This document shows, in pieces, positions 8,969-17,945 of a DNA stretch of 19,989 nt (its first letter is position 1; each line of letters starts with the position of its first letter). The translations under genes and the position numbers were made by a program. Under the pieces are notes generated by a model. That model was not told where the DNA came from. It did not search any database and saw only the letters and a list, made by a program, of their open reading frames with translations. This DNA is from Collybiopsis luxurians FD-317 M1 (lineage: Eukaryota > Basidiomycota > Agaricomycetes > Agaricales > Omphalotaceae): contig KN834869.1 in assembly GCA_000827265.1 (NCBI GenBank), positions 19,240-39,228 on the forward strand. The letters are read 5' to 3'.

Positions 8969-10636
8969 GATGGGATGCCTGCCTATTTCCTGCATATCAC
9001 CATAGTCTCAAATCAAGTGAATAATGATGATACCACTAATACAGAAAAATCTGCAACTTACAAGTTGATTTGAGGAAATAGGGAAGCTACAGAAAAACTT
9101 CTGACAGAAGCAGAGACTGGAGAATCTTGAAAAGATGAAGAAGAGATACTCAAACATGTTCCTGAGAAGTATTGAGACTTCTTGGATGTGTTCTCCCCAG
9201 GAGAGGCAAAGGTCTTACCCCCACACCATCCGTACAATTTAAAAATCAAGACAGAAGGGGACTCAGCCCTTCCCTTTGGGAAACTCTATAACATGTTGGA
9301 AATGGAACTAAAAGCCCTAAAGGATTACATAGATGATATGCTAGGGAAAGGGTTTATTAGAGCCTCCAACTTGCCTGCTGGGGCTCCAGTTCTATTTGTA
9401 AAAAAGAAGGATGGAAGCCTAAGGCTTTGTGTTGACTATCGGGCCTTGAATTGAATCACAAGGAAGAATAGGTATCCCTTACCGCTTATAGGTCCACTCA
9501 TTGACCAACTACGAAGGGCAAAATACTTTACAAAACTCAATTTGAGAGCAGGATATAACAATGTCCAAATAGTGGAAGGCCATGAATGGAAAACAGCATT
9601 TTGTATGTGATACAGATCCTACAAAATGTTGGTCATGCCCTTTGGATTAACAAATGCCCCCTCAGCTTTCCAATTTTTTATGAATGACATTTTCCATGAT
9701 TTACTGGATGTATGCATGATTATTTACTTGGACAACATTCTCATTTATTTGGATGACAAAAAAACCCACAAGGAACAAGTCCAAAAGGTATTACAAAGGC
9801 TACAAGACAACCACCTACATGTGAAACCAGAAAAATGCAGTTTCAATACTGACACCATTGAATATCTGGGAGTAATAATAAATCCTGAAGGAGTGTCAAT
9901 GGATCAATCCAAAGTCAAAGCCATAACATCTTGGCCAGTTCCATGGAATATAAAAGAACTGCAATCATTCTTGGGTTTTGCAAATTTCTATTGCAGATTT
10001 ATTGACAATTATAGTGGCATAATGAAAGCCCTAATGTCACTACTGCGAAAGGATGCTATTTGGCATTGGGACAAGTCATGTCAAAAGTGTTTCAACTTAT
10101 TAAAAAATGCCTTTACACATGCCCCGGAGCTATGACATTTTGATCCAGAACTTCCAATTATTCTGGAATGTGACATGTCAGATTGGGCAATAGCAGGAAT
10201 ATTGTCTCAGCTGGATCCAAAAACTGGAGAAATACATCCAATTGCTTTTCATACTCAGTCCATGATACCAGCTGAAATAAATTACAACATTTACAACAAG
10301 GAATTACTGGCTATCGTGGAATGTTTTAAAGTTTGGAGAGCCTATTGTGACAGTTTGAGATTCCAAATCCAAGTTTATTCCGATCACAATAACCTGCAGT
10401 GGTTTATGACTACCAAACAGCTGTCAGCAAGACAGGCGAGGTGGTCAGAGGCATTGTCAGGATTTGACTTTTGAATCAACTATAGACCAGGAACTTTGGG
10501 AGCATAACCAGATGCTTTGACAAGATGAGCAGATGTATACCCAAAGAAAGGAATTGATAGGGACTCTGCTAGAGCAGGAAGAGAGCAAATATTGATTCCT
10601 CCAGAACAACTCAATGCAGCATTGCTTTTGAATGAA
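8969..10636 (+). pseudogene. pol: Pol: reverse transcriptase and RNase H
   Basis: Same frame as protease, broken by TGA at 9071, 9128, 9173, 9452, 9608, 10133, 10472 and 10526 and by one TAA at 10505. Recognised reverse transcriptase parts in order are DVFSPGEA (9185), [20 protein letters not shown] (9372), [13 protein letters not shown] (9474), MPFGLTNAPSAFQ (9632), the catalytic YLDN box (9725-9736), SFLGFANFYCRFI (9966) and the thumb/connection. RNase H follows, with LECDMSDWAIAGILSQ (10163), IYNKELLAIVE (10289) and VYSDHNNLQWF (10373). The normal box is YLDD. Here the second Asp is Asn (AAC at 9734-9736), as a CpG-to-CpA change in GACGAC would give. The enzyme would copy the element RNA into DNA but is broken here. 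A one-base loss near 10636 moves the frame for the integrase. Confidence 0.92.
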
Positions 10637-12141
10637 AGGCAGAACAGGATGAGTTCATGCGAGACACAATAAAGCAGATTGGAGAAGCAAAGATTAAAAA
10701 TGTGGTATTCAAAAATGGGTTACTTAAATGACAAGGTTGTATATATGTCCCTAACGACACAGACCTTCAATGAGATGTACTATCTGCCTATCATGATCAC
10801 GCACTCAGAGGACATCCGGGTGAGAAGAAAACAAAAAAAATACTCAATCAGTTGTTCTTTTGGAAAGGAAGCAGCAACAATGTACATCACTATGTACAAA
10901 GCTGCCATACTTGTATAAGATCCAAGGCTAGAAGAACTCTCCAATATGGGAATCTGAAACCTCTACCCATTGGGCAAAGACCCTGGAGCTCAATTTTGAT
11001 GGACCATATAGTTCAACTCCTGAAAGCAGGAAAGGAACAATTTGATGCAATCCTAATAGTAGTAGATTGGCTCATGAAACAAGCCATCTATATTCCCTGT
11101 CACACAACAGACACTGCAAAGGATTTTGCAAGACTATTCCTCAAAAATGTATTCTCAAAACATGGGCTACCAGTGGATATTGTCTCAGATTGGGGAAGCT
11201 TGTTTATCTCCCAGTTTTGGAAGGAATTGTGTAAGATACTTGGTATTGAGTCTCATCTCTCAACAGCATATCACCCTCAAATGGATGGACAGACAGAGAG
11301 AACTAATCAAAGCCTCAAAGGATACCTAAGAATCTATACATCTTATGACCAAGACAACTGGGATGCCTTATTACCTATTGCAGAATTCATATACAACAAC
11401 ACTCCCCATTCAACTACAGGATTAACACCCTTCTTTGCAAATAAAGGATACCATCTGAAACTTTCAATTAACCTATCAAAGGTGAACGACTCAGAAGCAA
11501 ACCAGTATGCTACTGAGTTAAAAGAAATACACAAATATTTAAAACAATGAATCTACGAAGCAAACAAGGCAGCAGCGAATCAATTCAATCACCACTGTGC
11601 CAGAAATCCTGATTGGAAAAAGGGCAACCAAGTCTGGTTGGATATGGGTAACATCTGAACAAGAAGACCTACCAAGAAATTGGATCACAAGTGGACAGGA
11701 CCCTATATGATACTCGATAAAATAGGATCTCATGCATATCAACTCGAGTTACCGGGGGACCTACAATGAATCCACAATGTATTCCATGTTGATAGACTAA
11801 AACCCCACCACACGGATCCTTTCCAGCAAGTCGTATTGCCTCCCCCACCAATCTTCATTAAAGGGGAACCGGAATATGAAGTCAAGTCAATAAAAGACAG
11901 TCATCCAATGGGAGAAACAGACAGAGGAATCCAGTATTTAATCAAATGGAAAGGGTATGATGAGGAGTCCTGGATTCCCTGGAAAGGTATGGTAGGAAGT
12001 ATTGATTTGATTTGCGAGTGGGAGAAAGCACACCCAAGAAAATGAAAGTTACTTCTCAAGCTCCTCAAAGAACTCGAAAGCCTAGCCCTGCAAGATGAGG
12101 AGGAAAGGGAGTTGAGACAGGCAGTCAAAGCTGTCATTTAA
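10637..12141 (+). pseudogene. pol: Pol: integrase with C-terminal chromodomain
   Basis: It begins in the +1-phase frame after the shift near 10636. The zinc-binding part includes HDHALRGHPG and CHTC (about 10790-10920). The catalytic triad is visible: Asp at 11002 (LMDHIV), Asp at 11188 (VSDWGSLF) and Glu at 11296 (DGQTERTNQ), which is D-X61-D-X35-E. A GPY/F-like segment (KWTGPYMILDKIG) precedes a chromodomain (about 11875-12045, IQYLIKWKGYDEESWIPW). Chromodomains guide integration to marked chromatin and define the chromoviruses. TGA stops lie at 10718, 10769, 11548, 11656, 11767 and 12043. After the last, an acidic helix stays open to TAA 12139-12141 and is conserved in element B. Two Trp (11071, 11191) stand where family members have Arg, as CGG-to-TGG would give. 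Confidence 0.92.
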
Positions 12142-12175
12142 TCAGGAGAAACAACTCTCAAAATTGAAACCTCAA

Positions 12176-12192
12176 CCTTAAAGAGGGGGTAA
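12176..12192 (+). promoter_or_regulatory. Internal polypurine tract after pol
   Basis: Here lies TTAAAGAGGGGGTAAAA, 35 bp past the end of pol. It has the form of a gypsy 3' polypurine tract (purines then GGGGGTAA before an LTR), but no LTR follows. The antisense gene module follows instead. Element B keeps the same tract at 17894-17911. It may be the ancestral plus-strand primer site left behind when the module was gained, or a working central tract. Confidence 0.55.
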
Positions 12193-12386
12193 AAGCAATA
12201 CTTCAAGTTTTTGTCTTCAATTTCTCGACACATTTCATTTTCATTATTACTAAAATCATAACAAATTCACAATTCTATTTCAGGGAAATAAAGCATACAG
12301 TGGGCATAGATTGGGATATACAAGTACAGAAGGCTGGAATGGAAGGACTAGTCAAAGGACGACTTGCATAATTCATCATGTTCGGC

Positions 12387-13291
12387 TCAAATGTCAAAAG
12401 GGATTCCAAATACTTCCTCCAGTTCCTGGGCATATAAATCCTCAACATGCTCGATCTCCATCTGCTCCTGTATATCCTGCAAGGTCAGAGCCATATGGAG
12501 GCTGGGATCTGCCAATTCATCTTCATTCTTCTCAACCAATGAATAGGTCAAAGGATCCTCCCCGGTGCGAACAAAGTAGGCATTAGGGTGACCAGATGAA
12601 AAGATCACTACAGGAGATGTATTGTGAGTCTCAACAAGAGTACTGGGAAGAGAAGTGGTATCAAGAGAAGGAACAAAATTGGATAGGGAATTGGGAGTGG
12701 AGTCACTCTTCGTCTCAAAAGGAAAGGATTCAGATGAAGGACCACCCCATACGTCCATAGGGGCAACAGTGCTGGTAGTCACTGGTTCCAAGGGCAGATC
12801 TCCAATATTCAAGAGACATTGAAGCTCCTCATAAATGCTGTGAAATCAAGATAATTCAACTCCACGCCCCTGGGCCAAAGCTTCAGTAGCCAGTTGGAGG
12901 TTGTGGGACTCAATGAGAGAGCCTTGCAACTCCTTAATAACCTGATATTGCTCCTTAATGGTCACTTCAGCAGTTTCATGAAGATATCTGGCTTCCTGGG
13001 TGTCTCACTAGGAAGGATCAGTGAGCCATGGAAACCCTACGACAAGTCAAAAAGACATACAGACAACTTGAGCATCTTATCTTCAAATTCCTGCGTGGTT
13101 CAACTCAAGAGTTCTTGCAACTCATGGATCTCATTGGATTGACCCTCGACAACCCTCTGCAGTTGCCCAAACTCACAATGAGCTTGGTTCACAAGGATGT
13201 CCTGATCAGATACGACTTGAGAGATACTCTCAGCAGCATCAGCGAGATGATCTAGGAACAAAGCAGAGTCGAAGGAAGAAGGGGAAGCCAT
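12387..13291 (-). pseudogene. Antisense gene 2 of element A (spliced, unknown function)
   Basis: Two exons on the minus strand, 13291-13061 and 13007-12387, with a 53-bp intron (13060-13008, GTATGT...CTAG). The start is ATG 13289-13291; an AATAAAAG box lies 52 bp upstream. Exon lengths (231 and 621 bp) and intron length equal those of the element B copy. The product would be about 280 residues: an N-terminal helical region (ALFLDHLADAAESISQVVSD), a coiled coil, then an acidic Ser/Thr/Pro-rich C-terminal half (EPVTTS...; EDLYAQELEEVFGIPFDI). No known domain is recognised. In-frame TGA lie at 13100-13102, 13005-13007 and 12846-12848. At the first two, element B has CAA, pointing to an ancestral CGA. 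The stop TGA at 12387 is shared; a TAG at 12348 is the next in frame. Transcription would run toward pol. Confidence 0.75.
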
Positions 13292-13590
13292 GACAAGGGA
13301 GGATCTCGAAAGGAGGATAGAGGAATAGTCTTGAAAAGTGTCCTTTTATTGAGACAAGGATGCCCAATATGAACCTAATAAGGAACAAAATGTGCAGCCA
13401 CATGCATACACCTCATGGAAATTTTTGAATACTTCAATTCTCAGGAGATCTCTTATTTTGAACCCAGGGCAATTTCTTATTCACACAACGGAGGGGCCCA
13501 AAAAAGAAAAAGATTTAATTTAGGAAGGGAAGTACAAAAAATTTGGAATAGGGATCTATCGATATACAAGAAATCTATGAGCCAAAAGTC
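13292..13590 (-). other. Spacer between antisense genes, with gene 2 promoter
   Basis: No gene is seen in these 299 bp. On the minus strand the spacer holds a pyrimidine-rich run near 13500-13520 and an AATAAAAG TATA-like box at 13343-13350, 52 bp before the gene 2 start. The part from about 13515 down to 13292 is very similar to 16560-16795 in element B. The part above 13520 is much less similar. Confidence 0.6.
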
Positions 13591-15552
13591 CTAGGAACTA
13601 CTGGAAGAAGGCTTTGTAGGTGAGGCAGCAGCAAACTGCCCTCAGACTGACTCAAAAAGCTGTTGAAGTTGGGTGAGTTCTTCATCTCGTGACTTTGACT
13701 CTTCTGCTGCGACTCGACAGGCCTCCTCACTTGCAGCCAACTTCTTCTTCAACTCCTCTATCTCACCACCCCAAGCTTCCATTGCTCCCCTTAATTGTTG
13801 AACCTCCTGTGAGATATCATATCAAAACACTAAACCAGTCAAAACAGGAAGGAAGAAACTCACTGTTGACTGAGCATCACCCTTGAAATGCCTCACAAAG
13901 GATTTCAGATGGGTCAGTTCCTCATCCTTTTCCTGCAACTGGCTGTCTTGTGAGGACACTTGCTCCTTCAAATGGAGATTCTTGGTCTCCAAACCATCTG
14001 ACTTCTGCGACAAAGCTTGATACTCCTGATAGGCTCAGAGGAGCTCATCTTGCTGAGCATCAATGATACTGGCAGAGGATAAATTGATCATTGAGAGGGA
14101 TTCAATGAACTGGGTCAGCCACAATTTGAGAATGGGGTGGGAGGTTTGGAAGAGGGATGTTTCTATAAAGGGAATGCAGAAGCAATTAGTGATACAATGA
14201 AAAGCCAGAAATGAAGAAGTTACTCACCAATTGTTCCTCAAGATCATTAAAAACACCTTGAACCAACCCATCCGCCAAAGCCCAGAGATCTTGCTCTATC
14301 ATGGTTTTACTGGAACCAGACAACAGTTCAGCAACCTGCATAACGATGCATTTGATTGCAGTTCGAATCACTAAAAACAGAGTTAGTTAGGATGACTATA
14401 CGAGTAAAAAACAACATTCAAAAAGAAAAACTTACTTTCATCTCGAGATGGGATAGAACCATTGGAAGAAACTGGTTTGATGAGAGGTTTAAAAAACCAA
14501 GTCTTCACACCGGAAACCTCACAATAAGACTGCCTATCATTGACTTTCCAAATGACTGCAGGCTTTGTTGGAGCAGGAGCAGGCACTGCAGGAATGGGAG
14601 CAGATGCAGGAGGGACCTCCTCTGGGTAGTCCAAATCCATGGAATCCATGGTGTCAGGAGCCTCCATCTTGACATTGACATCTATGGGGTCACAAATGAC
14701 CTCCTTTCCTTTACGAGATGGAGCCAGAACAACTTGCTTGCGACTCGGCTCCCCTAAATGCACCCTCTCCTGCCAAAGGAGCTGACTCTTTCAAAAGGCA
14801 TTCGAGGAGACGACTAGAATGATGATGAGTACTTATCCTATCACAGACTCACTGGACTTACCTGCTTTCCTTTTGCCCTCCTGAGCCCTCAGTTTCTCCA
14901 ACACCAATCCCAGCTCCTCTGGATGTTCACAATAATAAGGGTAATCACATAGCCCAGTCATTAGGGCAGCCCATTCCTCATCCCGAATGACAAAGTTCCC
15001 ACAACTCGACACAAAGTGATAGGCAACAACGAGGGGAAGCTTTGCAAGGACATGGAACTGTAGGAGTCAGAAGATGCTTTTGAACAAACAAAATTTCTTG
15101 CTTGTCAGGTAGTTCATCTTGCAAGTGGCACAGGAGAGGGAATTTGAACAAAGGGAGCAGGAGGATTGGAGATTATGCGAAGCACAATACTTACAAGAGG
15201 GGTAGAGTGCAAATATCTTACACCACTCATCATCAGGCACCTGTTCCAAAACCTCCGGACTTGGGTTGGCGAGATACACATCGTCATAGATGGATTGGAC
15301 ATTGGAAGGAAGGGAAGAAGGGGTACTGGCAGAAACTGGGACAGAGGGATACTCGAGGAGCGAACTACATTTGAATGCCATGCGTCGCATCTTCTTGGCT
15401 GCAGGAGGAACAGAAGGAAGGGCATTGGAAAGAGGAATGGCTGACACTGGTTGGACAGCTTGGGGAAATTTGAAAATAATTTGAGGCCTCGAACCTCCCA
15501 AATTACTGGAAGAGGCAGCTGGTTGGTTGGGGAACAATTGCGAAGCAGACAT
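13591..15552 (-). pseudogene. Antisense gene 1 of element A (five exons, unknown function)
   Basis: Minus-strand exons: 15552-14862, 14813-14436, 14370-14228, 14162-13864 and 13806-13591. Introns: 14861-14814, 14435-14371, 14227-14163 and 13863-13807, all GT/AG and matched by introns in element B. The start ATG 15550-15552 follows a TATAAAG box by about 50 bp. The product would be roughly 575 residues. Exon 1 has a Ser/Pro-rich start (MSASQLFPNQPAASSS) and a Cys-rich segment with CKYC, CSLC, CATC and KKFC. Exon 2 has an acidic, Ala/Pro-rich part. Exons 4-5 form a coiled coil (DSQLQEKDEELTHLKSFVRH). In-frame TGA lie at 15067-15069, 14791-14793, 14035-14037 and 13642-13644, and exon 4 is one base short relative to B. 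I recognise no family. The Cys cluster suggests metal or nucleic-acid binding, but this is inference. Confidence 0.75.
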
Positions 15553-15600
15553 AGTGGTTGAAGGAAGAGAGGAAAATGACTCAAAAACCCAGAGTGCCAG

Positions 15601-15607
15601 CTTTATA
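15601..15607 (-). promoter_or_regulatory. TATA box of antisense gene 1
   Basis: On the minus strand TATAAAG stands about 50 bp before ATG 15552, inside the element and about 140 bp from the 3' LTR. This supports a promoter of its own, directed against the LTR promoter. Confidence 0.5.
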
Positions 15608-15730
15608 AGGCCTTTGGACTTAGAGTTTTCAATCAAAATTTGGCAGCCAGCACATTGAAACTTAATCTGACGGCACAGCAGTCACAACACCATGTTGCAT
15701 CAAAAGCTACACATCCTTTTGAGGGCTCAA

Positions 15731-15749
15731 GGACCTTGGGGGGGGGTAA
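15731..15749 (+). promoter_or_regulatory. Terminal polypurine tract before the 3' LTR
   Basis: Nine G in a row (15738-15746) followed by TAA abut the LTR start at 15750. This is the expected plus-strand primer site. It shares the GGGGGTAA form with the internal tract at 12176-12192. Confidence 0.75.
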
Positions 15750-16447
15750 TGTTATGCCCTATGCTATTTTTTCTGCTCTTTCCAACCAGTACACCCACCA
15801 CATGACTCAATAATAAGTTCTACCATTCAATCCAGACTCCCCAAATCTGACACACGTTTCTCAAGATGAACTAACCAGTTACCCATTCCAATTCTTATTC
15901 ACAAGACCACATGTCCTCCTGCAGAGTATAAAAGCCTCATACCTACATCTCTCACAATAATGCTGTTATTACCTGAACTATCTTGACCTGTGTTGTTTCT
16001 ATTCTCTTGTTCACTAGTTTCTAATATTATTCTGCTTAACACTGAGTCAAGCAAATCCCATTGACACTGAGTCACTGGCATATCTACCTCTCACTTGTTG
16101 AACCAATCAACAAGACTATTTGACTGCCGTAGCCATTCGAATATTCTGTCTCGTAGGGTAAACGGAGACCGAGTCACAAACCTCCTGAGTCAACCCTTGT
16201 TAATACTGTCTTAATGAGTTCTTTCAATATACAATTTCTAGTTGCACTGAGCTACTAGATTTGTTATTCGACACTTGAGGATCATTCCTCCACATCCAAT
16301 ACCCAAACCATACAGGACTCATTCACTTGTCGTACGTAGCGACTCCCCATCGCATATTCTGTCTCGGCTGTGGTATAATAAATCACTTTCTATTCTTTGA
16401 ACCTACTACAAGCCTCTAACAACAAAGGTAGTAAAAGGGTCCTAACA
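15750..16447 (+). repeat. 3' LTR of element A
   Basis: 698 bp, TGTTATGCCC to GTCCTAACA, colinear with 2611-3308 (offset 13139). TATA box, self-priming segment (15959-15970) and AATAAA (16377-16382) are kept. Most differences from the 5' LTR are CA, TG or CG variants at the same dinucleotide. Confidence 0.95.
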
Positions 16448-16452
16448 GTGTT
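16448..16452. repeat. Right target-site duplication of element A (GTGTT)
   Basis: Direct repeat of 2606-2610. The next three bases, TTT (16453-16455), complete the right-hand target duplication of the older foldback element. Confidence 0.9.
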
Positions 16453-16455
16453 TTT

Positions 16456-16795
16456 GCCTTGTGGTTTTCTTGTGCCTAGATATATCCCTGTATCGATTAG
16501 ATAGTTTTTTGTCTCAAATTCCTTTTCTCCTTTACATAGCTGAATGATTGTACTTTTTTCCCAAATTAAATCTTTTTTCTTTTTTGGGCTCCTCCTTTGT
16601 GTGAATGAGAAATTGCCCCAGGTTCAAAATAAGAGATCTCCTGAGAATCAAAGTATTCAAAAATTTCCATGAGGCGTATGCATGTGGCTGCACATTTTGT
16701 TCCTCATTAGGCTCATATTGGGCATCCTTGTCTCAATAAAAGGACACTTTTTCAAGACTATTTTCTCTATCCTCATTTTGAGATCCTCCCTTGCC
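16456..16795 (+). other. Spacer between antisense genes of element B
   Basis: Continuation of element B after the insertions, joining directly to 1925 in the original sequence. No gene is seen. It holds a T-rich run (16560-16590) and an AATAAAAG box at 16735-16742, 54 bp before the gene 2 start. From about 16560 on it is nearly identical to the element A spacer. Confidence 0.65.
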
Positions 16796-17700
16796 ATGTC
16801 TTCACCCCCTCCATTTGACTCTGCTTTGTTCCTTGATCATCTCGCTGATGCTGCTGAGAGTATCTCTCAAGTTGTATCTGATCAGGATGTCCTTGTGAAC
16901 CAAGCTCATTGTGAGTTTGGGTGACTACAGAGGGTTGTTGAGAGTCAGTCTAGTGAGATTCATGAGTTGTGAGAACTCTTGAGTCAATCCACTCAGGAAT
17001 TTGATAGTAAGATGCTCGAGTTGTCTGTAGGTCTTTTTGACTTGTCATAGGGTTTCCATAGCTTACTGATCATTCCTAGCAAGATGCCCAGGAAGCCAGA
17101 TATCTTCATGAAACTGCTGAAGTGACCATTAAGGAGCAGGATCAGGTTATTAAGGAGTTGCAAGACTCTCTTGTTGAGTCTCACAATCTCCAACTGGCTG
17201 CTGAAGCTTTGGCCCAGGGGCATGGAGTTGAACTATCTTGATTTCACAGCATTTACAAGGAGCTTTGTTATCTCTTGAATATTGAAGGTCTGCCCTTGGA
17301 ACCAGTGACTACTAGCACCATTGCCCCTATGGATGTATGGGGAGGTCCTTCATCTGAATCCTTTCCTTTTGAGACAAAGAGTGACTCCACTCCCAATTCC
17401 CTATCCAGCTTTGTTCCTTCTCTTGATACTACTTCCCTTCCCAGTACTCTAGTTGAGGCTTGCAATACTTCTCCTGTAGTGATCTTTTTGTCTGGTCACC
17501 CTAATGCCTACTTTGTTTGCACTGGGGAGGATCCTTTGACCTATTCATTGGTTGAGAAGAATGAAGATGAGTTGGCAGATCCCAGCCTTCATATGGCTCT
17601 AGCTTTGCAGGATATGAGGGAACAGATGGAGATCGAGTGTGCTGAGGATTTATATGCCCGAGAACTGGAGGAAGTATTTGGAATCCTGTTCAACATTTGA
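16796..17700 (+). pseudogene. Antisense gene 2 of element B (spliced, unknown function)
   Basis: Exons 16796-17026 and 17080-17700 with a 53-bp intron (GTAGGT...CTAG). All three lengths equal those of the element A copy at 12387-13291. Protein features are the same: N-terminal helices, coiled coil (KEQDQVIKELQDSL) and an acidic Ser/Thr/Pro-rich C-terminus. In-frame TGA lie at 16922-16924, 16970-16972 and 17239-17241. At the first two, element A has CAA; the third is TGA in both. The last 141 codons align with copy A without gaps and with about 17 residue changes, several of which (Cys/His, Arg/Gln, Arg/Cys, Pro/Leu, Ser/Leu) are typical CpG products. It reads against the pol of element B. Function unknown. 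Confidence 0.75.
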
Positions 17701-17893
17701 GCTGAACATGACAAACTAATTGAGTCATCCTTTGACTAGTCCTTCCATTCCAGCCTTCTGTACTCATATTTCCCAATCTATGCCCACTGTATACTCTTAT
17801 TTCCCTGAAATAAACTCATGAATTGTTATGATTTTTAATAATAATAAAGAGAAATGTGTCGAGAAATTGGAAACAAAAACTTGAAGCATTGCT

Positions 17894-17911
17894 TTTACCC
17901 CCCCTTTAAGG
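17894..17911 (-). promoter_or_regulatory. Internal polypurine tract of element B
   Basis: On the minus strand the tract reads TTAAAGGGGGGGGTAAAAGC. It lies about 35 bp past the end of pol, as in element A (12176-12192). Conservation in both copies shows the tract predates their split. Confidence 0.55.
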
Positions 17912-17945
17912 TTGAGGTTTCAATTTTGAGAGTTGTTTCTCCCAA

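Larger units (their letters stand above)
2611..16447 (+). mobile_element. Element A: Ty3/gypsy chromovirus, full length but decayed, 13.8 kb
   Basis: The element is bounded by two 698-bp LTRs (TGTTA...TAACA ends) and a 5-bp target duplication. Internal order is self-complementary primer site (3310-3321), ORF1 of unknown function (3337-5802), gag (5784 to about 7931), protease, reverse transcriptase/RNase H and integrase with a C-terminal chromodomain (about 7895-12141), internal polypurine tract, two spliced antisense genes (12387-15552) and terminal polypurine tract. At 13.8 kb it is well above the roughly 5-8 kb usual for fungal gypsy elements. The excess comes from ORF1 and the antisense module. 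The coding parts carry more than 20 in-frame stops, mostly TGA, and altered catalytic residues, so it is not autonomous in its present form. Confidence 0.95.

Noticed and set aside
15102..15484. Plus-strand ORFs opposite exon 1 of antisense gene 1
   Set aside because: The minus strand has matched introns, a start, a TATA box and a homologous copy; the plus-strand frames are shadows.
12387..15552. The antisense genes as an ordinary host gene pair hit by a transposon
   Set aside because: Both elements carry the pair at the same position between the internal polypurine tract and the 3' end, so it belongs to the element.
12387..15750. An env-like gene after pol
   Set aside because: The coding strand is opposite to pol. 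I see no signal peptide or membrane segment, and the proteins are coiled-coil and low-complexity in character.
7182..17241. Many in-frame TGA codons suggest a genetic code in which TGA is read as an amino acid
   Set aside because: TGG is used normally for Trp. TGA aligns with CAA or CGA in the other copy, and CpG loss affects the non-coding LTRs in the same way. Decay explains it without recoding.
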